The translations under genes and the position numbers were made by a program. Below, piece after piece: positions 57,249 to 64,000 of a DNA stretch of 64,000 nucleotides. Every line of letters begins with the position of its first letter. The first letter of the stretch is position 1. This DNA is from Arthrobacter sp. B1805 (GTDB lineage Bacteria > Actinomycetota > Actinomycetes > Actinomycetales > Micrococcaceae): NCBI RefSeq assembly GCF_002929745.1, contig NZ_PJIQ01000005.1, forward strand, positions 186,001 to 250,000, given 5' to 3'. The notes below the pieces were generated by a model, which was not told where the DNA came from, did no database searches, and worked only from the letters and a program-made list of their open reading frames with translations.

Positions 57249-58631
57249 TCAGCTCTTCGAGAGGGCGCCCGCGACGAGGAACGCCATCTCCAGGGACTGC
57301 ATGTGGTTGAGGCGGGGATCGCACACCGATTCGTACCGCTCGACGAACGCCTCCTGGTCGATGGGATCGGCGCCGCCGAGGCATTCGGCCACGTCGTCGC
57401 CCGTCATCTCGACGTGCAGGCCGCCGGGGAACGTTCCCAGCGAGTTGTGCACCTCGAAGAAACCACGTACCTCGTCGATGACGTCGTCGAAGTTGCGGGT
57501 CTTGTACCCGTTCGGGGACGTCACGGTGTTTCCGTGCATCGGGTCCGTCACCCAGAGGACCTGGGCCCCCGAGCCGGTGACGCGCTCGACCAGCTTCGGC
57601 AGCTTCTCGCGGATGTTCTGCGCGCCCATGCGGGTGATGAACGTGAGCCTGCCCGGTTCGCGGTTCGGATCGAGCTTGTCGATGAGCGCGAGGGCGTCGT
57701 CCCCCGACGTCGAGGGTCCGAGCTTGACGCCGATCGGGTTCCGCACGCGGGACAGGAAGTCGACGTGTGCGCCGTCGATGTCGCGGGTCCGCTCACCGAT
57801 CCAGAGGAAGTGTGCCGACGTGTCGTACGGCAGAGACGTGCGGGAATCGATGCGGGTCAGCGCGCGCTCGTAGTCGAGGAGCAGGGCCTCATGGCTGGCG
57901 AAGAACTCGACGCGCTTCAGCGCCTCGAAATCGGCACCGCAGGCATCCATGAAGCGCACCGCACGGTCGATCTCGCGGGCGAGTGACTCGTAGCGGGAGT
58001 GCGCCGGGTTGGCCATGAAGCCCTTGTTCCAGTGATGGACGAGCCGCAGGTCCGCGAACCCTCCCTGGGTGAAGGCCCTGATCAGGTTCAGCGTCGATGC
58101 CGACGTGTGGTACGCCTTCACCATGCGTGACGCGTCGTGCCCACGGCTCTCCGGGGTGAAGTCATAGCCGTTGACCATGTCGCCCCGGTAGGCGGGGAGT
58201 GTGACGCCGTCGCGTGTCTCGTCGTTGGACGAGCGGGGCTTGGCGAACTGGCCCGCCATCCTGCCCATCTTGATCACGGGCAGCGACGCGCCGTAGGTCA
58301 GGACGACGGCCATCTGGAGGATCGTGCGCACGCGGGCGCTGATCTTGTCGGCGGTTGCCCCGTCGAAGGTCTCGGCGCAGTCGCCGCCCTGAAGGAGGAA
58401 GGCCTTGCCCTGCGCGGCGGCGGCGAGCCGTTCACGCAGTACGTCGACCTCACCGGCGAAGACGAGTGGAGGCAGGCTCGAGAGTTCCTTGACCGACGCC
58501 GAATAGACTCCAGGATCCTGCCACGAAGGCTGCTGGACTGCGGTCATCGAACGCCAGGCATCGAGGCCCTGGGTGGTGGACGAGGCAGGTTCCGCTGTAC
58601 GCGGGAGGACGGGAGCTAGTGAATCAGTCAC
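57249..58631 (-). CDS. aroG: 3-deoxy-7-phosphoheptulonate (DAHP) synthase, class II
   Basis: First step of the shikimate pathway, joining phosphoenolpyruvate and erythrose 4-phosphate. 460 residues of the plant-like class II type: PPLVFAGEVDVLRERLAAAAQGKAFLLQGGDCAETF (metal-binding Cys), GRMAGQFAKPRSS, HFLWIGERTR, GVKLGPS and WVTDPMHGNT. GTG at 58631 has a leaderless-type promoter. Confidence 0.97.
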   Translation of the reverse strand: MTDSLAPVLPRTAEPASSTTQGLDAWRSMTAVQQPSWQDPGVYSASVKELSSLPPLVFAGEVDVLRERLAAAAQGKAFLLQGGDCAETFDGATADKISARVRTILQMAVVLTYGASLPVIKMGRMAGQFAKPRSSNDETRDGVTLPAYRGDMVNGYDFTPESRGHDASRMVKAYHTSASTLNLIRAFTQGGFADLRLVHHWNKGFMANPAHSRYESLAREIDRAVRFMDACGADFEALKRVEFFASHEALLLDYERALTRIDSRTSLPYDTSAHFLWIGERTRDIDGAHVDFLSRVRNPIGVKLGPSTSGDDALALIDKLDPNREPGRLTFITRMGAQNIREKLPKLVERVTGSGAQVLWVTDPMHGNTVTSPNGYKTRNFDDVIDEVRGFFEVHNSLGTFPGGLHVEMTGDDVAECLGGADPIDQEAFVERYESVCDPRLNHMQSLEMAFLVAGALSKS

Positions 58632-58637
58632 ACCGAA

Positions 58638-58643
58638 ATTCTA
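58638..58643 (-). promoter_or_regulatory. -10 hexamer for leaderless aroG transcript
   Basis: TAGAAT exactly 6 bases before the GTG start. Confidence 0.6.
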
Positions 58644-58708
58644 CCGGCTGCGCGTCGGGCTCCCGATTCGGCCCGTCATCGCCGCTTCACAGTCCGACGG
58701 CGGTCACG

Positions 58709-59569
58709 CTAACCGGCGGGCGGGCCGGCGTTCTGACCGTCATCCGTCCCGACGGGTCCCTCTGCAGGAGCCGTGCGACCGATCTCCGTGACGGTGCCGG
58801 GGGCCGGGCCGGCGGCCTCGTTCGACATCCTCACCGCGGCCCGGCGGGTGTCCGCTCCGGGCTTCGGCGTCTTGCGCCCGGCAGCTTTCTCGGCGGCGAG
58901 GCGTTCCTTGACCGTACTGGCGTAGGCGTCGACGTACTCCTGGCCCGACAGCCGCATGAGCTCGTACATGATCTCGTCCGTGACGGACCGCTGGACGAAG
59001 CGGTCGTCTTCCAGCCCCTCATAGCGGGAGAAGTCGAGCGGTTCGCCGATGATGATCCCGACACGCCGGATGTTCGGGATGCGCCGGCCGATGGGCTGCA
59101 CCTTGTCGGTGCCGATCATCGCCACCGGGATGACAGGAACGCCCGTGGCCAGGACCAGTTTGGCGACGCCGGTCTTGCCGCGGTAGAGGCGGCCGTCGGG
59201 GCTGCGGGTTCCCTCGGGGTAGATGCCGAGGATGCCGCCTTCGTTGAGGATGTCCATGCCGGCGGACAGTGACGACGACGACGCCGCGCCACCCGAACGG
59301 TCCATGGGCAACTGGTTCGACAGCCTGAAGAAGAGCGCCGTCAGACGACCCTTGAGGCCCTTGCCCGTGAAGTACTCGGACTTGGCGAGGAAGACGACCG
59401 GCCGCGGGACGACGATCGGGAGGAAGATCGAATCGGAGAACGACAGGTGGTTGCTGACGATTACCGCGGGGCCTGACGACGGGATGTTGTCGAGCCCCTT
59501 GACCCATGGCCGGAACAGGAGGTTGAGGATCGGACCGACGATGATCCGCTTCATCACCCAATAGAACAC
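58709..59569 (-). CDS. 1-acyl-sn-glycerol-3-phosphate acyltransferase family protein
   Basis: PlsC-type acyltransferase making phosphatidic acid or a related acylated lipid. 286 residues with the catalytic NHLSFSD (HX4D), GILGIYPEGTRSPDGRLYRGKTGVA and VPVIPVAMIGTDKVQP. The last 60 residues are Ala/Pro/Gly-rich and dispensable-looking. GTG at 59569 (VFYWVMKRIIV) has GGAGG 8 bases upstream; ATG at 59554 is an alternative. A relative sits at the same place (Rv2182c) in M. tuberculosis. Confidence 0.92.
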   Translation of the reverse strand: MFYWVMKRIIVGPILNLLFRPWVKGLDNIPSSGPAVIVSNHLSFSDSIFLPIVVPRPVVFLAKSEYFTGKGLKGRLTALFFRLSNQLPMDRSGGAASSSSLSAGMDILNEGGILGIYPEGTRSPDGRLYRGKTGVAKLVLATGVPVIPVAMIGTDKVQPIGRRIPNIRRVGIIIGEPLDFSRYEGLEDDRFVQRSVTDEIMYELMRLSGQEYVDAYASTVKERLAAEKAAGRKTPKPGADTRRAAVRMSNEAAGPAPGTVTEIGRTAPAEGPVGTDDGQNAGPPAG

Positions 59570-59891
59570 GCTGCCAGCCTCCCTGCATGGACGGCGCGGC
59601 ATATGGCATGCCGCCCGCTTTTTCATGTGGAAGCCTACTCTAAGGACGCGGTGCCGTCGGCTGGTTCCGGCGTCGGGAAGACCCGCGGCGGGCAGGGCGA
59701 CTCCCTGCCGTATCCTCCCGAGGTGCGATGCCGTGGTACCGGGCCTGTCGAGCGCTGTCGACACGCGGACGGACGGTTGACGTAGCGGCGCGCTGTGCCC
59801 ACGATTAGACGAGCACGCCCTCTGATTTCCACGACGCCGGGCCGGATACCGTCCGACCCCAGCCGCAGCACGCGACAGCAGGTAGCAAAGT
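59570..59891. other. Divergent gap with acyltransferase promoter
   Basis: 322 bases, no gene seen. On the minus strand TAGAGT and TAGGCT occur within CTTAGAGTAGGCTTCC (59627-59642), plausible -10 elements giving a leader of about 55 bases. Nothing else recognised. Confidence 0.45.
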
Positions 59892-60452
59892 ATGGGCCCC
59901 CGAGGTCAGGAACCGAACGAATCCACTGATGACGCCGTCTGGCAGGATCTCGTGGCACGCCTGGAAGGAACGCCCACGGACTCCGGTTCGCCGGACGTCC
60001 CCCCTGCCCAGGGCGCCTCGCCCGTGACGGCCCAGGGTCCGCACCAGGATGAAGCAGCCCATCGCAGGCCGGACGCGGCAGAGCCCCTCGGTGAGACGGG
60101 CGCGGGCGGTGCCGGCCTCACGGACAGGGAGAGGGCGGATGCCATCTTCCGCAATCAGCCGTTCCGGTCGACGGGACCCCGCGACTACAGCCCACCCGAC
60201 GGACCTGAAGACGACGAGGGATTCGTGCCGGAGGAGCCGCCGCCCCTCGGTACGGGCGATCCGCTGACGGTCCTCGCCTGGATCGGCGCCGCGGGCGGGC
60301 CAATCCTGCTGCTCCTCTTCGCCATGTTCTGGCGTGACGCGCCGCTGGCCGCCACGCTCGGGGTCCTCGCACTGTTCCTGGCCGGCGCCGGCTACCTCGT
60401 CACGAAGCTGCCGAAGCATCGCGACATAGGGGACGACGGCGCCGAGGTCTAG
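59892..60452 (+). CDS. Uncharacterised membrane protein
   Basis: 186 residues: a long acidic, Pro-rich N-terminus (1-120, with LTDRERADAIFRNQPFRSTGPRDYS), the motif FVPEEPPPLGTGDPLTVLAWIGAAGGP, then two membrane helices (about 128-147 and 150-172) and a short charged tail. This architecture is common in Micrococcales, but I cannot name a function. ATG at 59892; the upstream sequence offers no strong ribosome site. Confidence 0.75.
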   Translation: MGPRGQEPNESTDDAVWQDLVARLEGTPTDSGSPDVPPAQGASPVTAQGPHQDEAAHRRPDAAEPLGETGAGGAGLTDRERADAIFRNQPFRSTGPRDYSPPDGPEDDEGFVPEEPPPLGTGDPLTVLAWIGAAGGPILLLLFAMFWRDAPLAATLGVLALFLAGAGYLVTKLPKHRDIGDDGAEV

Positions 60453-60479
60453 CGACCAGCCTGGCGCGACCAGCCCGGC
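60452..60479. repeat. Two tandem 14-base repeats at the stop codon of the membrane protein gene
   Basis: GCGACCAGCCTGGC (60452-60465) and GCGACCAGCCCGGC (60466-60479) differ at one base; the first begins with the last base of the TAG stop. A third partial GCGACC follows near 60488. Confidence 0.75.
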
Positions 60480-60555
60480 GATCCCAGCGCGACCCTTCAG
60501 CTCGATCGTCCAGCGCCGGGCCCGGGCCACCCTCCACCGTCGTCAGGAGCGCCGG

Positions 60556-61644
60556 TCACGTACCGCTGCGGGAGAGCAGGCGCGACATATCGGCTGCTCC
60601 GATGAGCCCCGCTTCCGGCCCCAGCGCCGCGCGCTCTATCCGCGCCGCGGGTCGGAAGCCTCGGCCCGTCAGGTTCCTCCCGAACGCCCGCCTCGCCGGA
60701 TCGAGCAGGAGTTCACCGGCTGCGCTGAGCCCACCGCCGATGACGAAGGTTCCCGGGTCGAGGGCGGCCGCGAGGTTGGCGAGCCCCAGCCCCAGCCACT
60801 GGCCGACGTCGTCGACCAGTTCACGGGAGGCCGGATCGCCCTCCATCGCCAGCCGGGTGACGAGCGCGCCCGTGATGGGCGATCCGTCGCCCGGAGCTGC
60901 GGCGATGATGGCCTGCGCCACCGGGCTGTTCGCCGCGGCCAGCTCCCGCGCCTCGCGCCCGAGCGCGTTGCCGGAGGCGTACTGTTCCCAGCAGCCGCGG
61001 TTCCCGCACTCGCAGCGGTGCCCCTGCGGAACGATGATCTGGTGCCCGAACTCCCCCGCCACGCCGTACCGGCCCCGCTCGACGCGCCCACCCATGATCA
61101 TGGCGCCGCCGATCCCCGTACCGAGGGTGACGCAGACCAGGCGGGACTCGCCCCTCCCCGCACCGAATCGCCATTCCGCCCACGCAGCGGCGTCCGCGTC
61201 GTTCACCACCGTAACGCGGCGTCGCAGCAGCTTCTCGAGGTTATGGCGCAGCGGCTCGTTGCGCCATGCCAGGTGGGGACTGAACAGGACAGTGCTGTTC
61301 GACAGGTCCATCCACCCGGCCGCGCCGATCCCGACCGAGCGGATCCGATACTCGCGTGACAGCTCGCGAACGAGTTCCGCGATGACCTCCTCGACCGCGC
61401 GCGCATCCTGGCCCGGCGTCGCCCGGCGTGCCTCGGCGAGGATCCGGCCCCGCACGTCGACCACCCCGGCGGCGACCTTCGTCCCGCCGATATCGATGCC
61501 AACCGACAGGCCGCGACGTGCCGGGTTGGGGAAGGTGCTGCGGGCGGCCCGCGCGCTCAACTGGCCGTTCCCCCGCCACGCGGGACCGACGTCGGTCCGG
61601 GGTCGGCGGGCGCGTGGGCCGGCGGCCTCCGGCATGATCGGCAT
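60556..61644 (-). CDS. ROK family glucokinase
   Basis: ATP-dependent sugar kinase. 362 residues from ATG at 61644 (AAAGGA 5 bases upstream): about 45 residues of basic lead, then SVGIDIGGTKVAAGVVD (phosphate loop), VVNDADAAAWAEWRFG, VTLGTGIGGAMIMGG, FGHQIIVPQGHRCECGNRGCWEQYASG with the Zn-binding CxCGxxGCxE motif, and FVIGGGLSAAGE. Glucose is the likely substrate. This is the second glucokinase in the window besides ppgK. Confidence 0.93.
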   Translation of the reverse strand: MPIMPEAAGPRARRPRTDVGPAWRGNGQLSARAARSTFPNPARRGLSVGIDIGGTKVAAGVVDVRGRILAEARRATPGQDARAVEEVIAELVRELSREYRIRSVGIGAAGWMDLSNSTVLFSPHLAWRNEPLRHNLEKLLRRRVTVVNDADAAAWAEWRFGAGRGESRLVCVTLGTGIGGAMIMGGRVERGRYGVAGEFGHQIIVPQGHRCECGNRGCWEQYASGNALGREARELAAANSPVAQAIIAAAPGDGSPITGALVTRLAMEGDPASRELVDDVGQWLGLGLANLAAALDPGTFVIGGGLSAAGELLLDPARRAFGRNLTGRGFRPAARIERAALGPEAGLIGAADMSRLLSRSGT

Positions 61645-61780
61645 GCAGTCCTTTCGTCGTCCCCAAGGGAAGCGTGTGCACGCCACCGTTACCGATTCGT
61701 ACATTACTGGACAGTGATTCGAGCAGGCGAAGCTATAGGCTGAAAGCCACCCACGGTCGAGTGATACCAAAGGAGCTATC

Positions 61781-63589
61781 GTGCGCGACATCAGCGTTCC
61801 CGTCCTCGTGGACGTTCCCCGCCAGACCAATACGACCGACCTCGTCGTCCGGCAGGCGGCCAAGCCGTCGAATCCCGCGTTGTTCGCCGTCAAAGGTGCG
61901 TCCGGCGAATGGGAGAACATTTCGGCCACCGAGTTCCGCCGTCAGGTCGAGGACGTCGCCAAGGGCCTGATCGCTTCGGGCGTGCAACCGGGCGACCGCG
62001 TGGCGATCATGGCCCGCACCCGCTATGAATGGTCCCTGGCGGATTTCGCGATCTGGTTCGCCGGCGCCGTCTCCGTGCCCGTCTATGAGACGTCCTCCCC
62101 GGCGCAGGTCGCGTGGATCCTCAGTGACTCCGGTGCCGTCGGAGCCTTCGTCGAATCCGCGCGTCACGAGAACGTGGTCCGCGAAGCCGTCGCGCTCGAG
62201 GACATCGAGTCCCTCCAGCACGTCTGGCAGTTCGACGGCGACGGACTGGACACGCTGAGGACCGCCGGTGTCGGGACAGACGAGCAGACCCTGTCCGACC
62301 GGCGCGCGTATGCCGGCCTCGACGACATCGCGACCATCATCTACACCTCCGGTACCACCGGCAAGCCCAAGGGCTGCGAACTGACCCACGGCAACTTCGT
62401 GGAGCTGTCGGAGAACGGTGCTGCCGCACTGCCGGAGGTCGCCCACGAGGGCGCCCAGACCATCATGTTCCTCCCCCTGGCCCACGTCTTCGCGCGCTTC
62501 ATCTCCGTGCTCTGCGTTGCTGCGGGCGCCACCGTCGCCCATACGCCCGACGTCAAGAACCTGCTGCCGGACCTGCAGAGCTACAAACCGACGTTCATCC
62601 TCGCGGTCCCGCGCGTCTTCGAGAAGGTCTACAACAACTCGATGCTGAAAGCCGAGGACGGCGGGAAGGGCAAGATCTTCCATGCGGGTGCCGACGTCGC
62701 CATCGCCTGGTCGAAGGCAGAGCAGGCCGGAAAGATCCCACTGGGTCTGAAGGTCAAACACGCACTCTTCGACCGGCTGCTCTACGGCAAGATCCGGACC
62801 GCGATGGGAGGCCGTGTCCAGCACGCAGTCTCCGGTGGCGCGCCCCTCGGAGACCGGCTCGGACACTTCTTCCACGGCATCGGGCTCATGGTGCTGGAGG
62901 GCTATGGCCTAACCGAGACGACCGCACCGATCACCGTGAACACCCCGAAGCGCATCAAGATCGGAACGGTTGGAGCGCCCCTTCCGGGCAACGCCGTCAG
63001 GATCGCGGACGACGGCGAGATCCTGGCGAAGGGTGTCTGCGTCATGAAGGGCTATTTCAACCGCCCCGACCTGACCGAGGAGGCCTTCGTGGACGGCTGG
63101 TTCCGGACGGGTGACATCGGCGAACTCGATGAGGACGGCTTCCTGAGCATCACGGGCCGCAAGAAGGAGATCATCGTGACGGCCAGCGGGAAGAACGTCA
63201 TCCCGGCGTTGCTGGAGGACGCGATCCGCGCCAACGCCCTCGTCTCGCAGTGCGTGGTGGTCGGTGACCAGCGTCCCTTCATATCGGCACTCGTCACCCT
63301 CGACGAGGAGGCGCTGCCGGGCTGGCTCGAGCGGCACCACCTACCGGCCGCCACCACGACGGCGGAAGCCGCGGAGCACCCGGCGGTCCTCGCCGAGATC
63401 CAGGAGCTCGTCGATACCGCCAACACGACCGTGTCGCGTGCGGAGGCGATCAAGGTGTTCCGCATCGTACCGACCGACTTCACCGAGGCCACCGGTCACC
63501 TCACGCCGTCGATGAAGATCAAGCGGGCGCAGGTCCTGAAGGACTACTCGGACGTCGTGGAGTCGATCTACTCGACGGCCAAGGTCTAG
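61781..63589 (+). CDS. Long-chain fatty acid-CoA ligase (FadD15-like)
   Basis: Activates fatty acids with ATP and CoA. 602 residues with the AMP-binding signature TIIYTSGTTGKPKGCELTHGN, VLEGYGLTETTAPITVN, GWFRTGDIGELDEDGFLSITGRKKEIIVTASGKNVIP and the C-terminal catalytic-Lys region SMKIKRAQVL. GTG at 61781 has AAAGGAG 5 bases upstream. It is divergent from the ROK gene and matches fadD15 in position. Confidence 0.95.
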   Translation: MRDISVPVLVDVPRQTNTTDLVVRQAAKPSNPALFAVKGASGEWENISATEFRRQVEDVAKGLIASGVQPGDRVAIMARTRYEWSLADFAIWFAGAVSVPVYETSSPAQVAWILSDSGAVGAFVESARHENVVREAVALEDIESLQHVWQFDGDGLDTLRTAGVGTDEQTLSDRRAYAGLDDIATIIYTSGTTGKPKGCELTHGNFVELSENGAAALPEVAHEGAQTIMFLPLAHVFARFISVLCVAAGATVAHTPDVKNLLPDLQSYKPTFILAVPRVFEKVYNNSMLKAEDGGKGKIFHAGADVAIAWSKAEQAGKIPLGLKVKHALFDRLLYGKIRTAMGGRVQHAVSGGAPLGDRLGHFFHGIGLMVLEGYGLTETTAPITVNTPKRIKIGTVGAPLPGNAVRIADDGEILAKGVCVMKGYFNRPDLTEEAFVDGWFRTGDIGELDEDGFLSITGRKKEIIVTASGKNVIPALLEDAIRANALVSQCVVVGDQRPFISALVTLDEEALPGWLERHHLPAATTTAEAAEHPAVLAEIQELVDTANTTVSRAEAIKVFRIVPTDFTEATGHLTPSMKIKRAQVLKDYSDVVESIYSTAKV

Positions 63590-63602
63590 GTCCGGACGCG
63601 GT

Positions 63603-63630
63603 CTCCCCGGCTCCGGAACCGGCCGGGGAG
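63603..63630. terminator. Hairpin between convergent acyl-CoA ligase and mycothione reductase genes
   Basis: Nine-base stem (CTCCCCGGC / GCCGGGGAG) with a 10-base loop, 13 bases after the ligase stop; no U-run. Confidence 0.55.
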
Positions 63631-63634
63631 GACG

Positions 63635-64000
63635 TCAGCCGGTCTTGAGGTTCAGCAGCGCGTTCTCGACCACCTCGGTCAGGGCCGGGTGGATCCAGTA
63701 CTGACCCCGCGCCATCGTATGGGCATCGAGCCCGAAGGACATCGCCTGGATGACGGGCTGGATGATCATCGATGCCTCATGACCGATGATGTGCGCGCCG
63801 AGGATCCGTCCGCTCGCCTGCTCCGCGATGAGCTTCACAAATCCCTGGGTGTCCTCCATGGCCCAGCCGTACGCCGTCGAGCCGTAGTGCTGCACCGCCG
63901 TGACGATCGCGGTGTCGGTAGCCTCCGCGTGTCCGAGTGCCTGCTCCTCGGTCATGCCGACGGAGGCGACCTGCGGGTGTGAGAAGACCGCGGACGGCAC
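63635..64000 (-). CDS. mtr: Mycothione reductase, C-terminal part (gene continues past window)
   Basis: 121 residues of the dimerisation domain of a pyridine nucleotide-disulfide oxidoreductase: [96 protein letters not shown]. The [16 protein letters not shown] end with its catalytic His-Pro is typical of mycothione reductase, which keeps mycothiol reduced in Actinobacteria. The FAD domain and redox disulfide lie outside the window, so a related dehydrogenase is not fully excluded. Confidence 0.85.
   Translation of the reverse strand: MPSAVFSHPQVASVGMTEEQALGHAEATDTAIVTAVQHYGSTAYGWAMEDTQGFVKLIAEQASGRILGAHIIGHEASMIIQPVIQAMSFGLDAHTMARGQYWIHPALTEVVENALLNLKTG

Noticed and set aside
1-64000. A defence island, secondary-metabolite cluster, prophage or other novel system
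   Set aside because: Both strands were read for recombinases, restriction or toxin genes, synthases and tRNA/att sites; all substantial genes fall into core families in conserved order.

Overview
The window is high-GC actinobacterial chromosome, most likely from a member of the Micrococcaceae (Arthrobacter or a close relative). The evidence is strong GC bias at third codon positions, frequent GTG starts, a divIVA/sepF/ftsZ division cluster without ftsA, mycothione reductase, polyphosphate glucokinase, and a MurE whose substrate motif fits L-lysine. I see no phage, insertion sequence, plasmid, CRISPR array, tRNA or rRNA. This is core, densely packed chromosome. I did not find a new multi-gene system; the most interesting signals are regulatory and structural.

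Layout. 1-6.4 kb: a tricorn-type S41 peptidase running off the left edge, an SDR-like TIGR01777 protein, and a membrane-anchored kinase with a degenerate catalytic loop. 6.3-9.3 kb: a small gene behind a LexA-type SOS box, then lipB-lipA and a DUF4191 protein. 9.4-17 kb: the nitrogen block, with an RDD protein, glnA1 behind a textbook double GlnR box, a secreted or anchored protein, glnE and glnA2. 17-23.6 kb: panB, a 53-residue SPOR-like protein, map, ppgK, nrdR behind paired NrdR-like boxes, hisD, a membrane protein and a flavin reductase. 23.7-48.9 kb, all on the minus strand: dnaE, rluD-type synthase, lspA, divIVA, yggT, sepF, yggS, pgeF, ftsZ and the division/cell-wall cluster ftsQ-murC-murG-ftsW-murD-mraY-murF-murE-ftsI-ftsL-rsmH-mraZ. 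49-64 kb: DUF3040 protein, dinB, polyprenyl synthase, an Rv2175c-type DNA-binding protein, a LysM/transglycosylase, a four-PASTA kinase, aroG (class II), an acyltransferase, a membrane protein, a ROK glucokinase, a long-chain acyl-CoA ligase, and the 3' part of mycothione reductase.

How the genes fit. The minus-strand cluster makes lipid II (murE/F/mraY/murD/murG/murC), builds the septum (ftsZ, ftsQ, ftsW, ftsI, ftsL, sepF) and directs polar growth (divIVA). The PASTA kinase and its likely DNA-binding substrate lie just beyond it, with a LysM wall hydrolase between them. GlnE adenylylates GlnA1; GlnA2 lacks the modifiable tyrosine. Gene order closely follows the Mycobacterium tuberculosis lipB-panB (Rv2217-Rv2225) and wag31-fadD15 (Rv2145c-Rv2187) neighbourhoods, from memory.

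The clearest window-wide pattern is a -10-like TANNNT hexamer (mostly TAGNNT) exactly 6-7 bases before the start codon of twelve genes, pointing to widespread leaderless transcripts. A second pattern is short tandem duplications at gene ends, two of which cover the stop codon.
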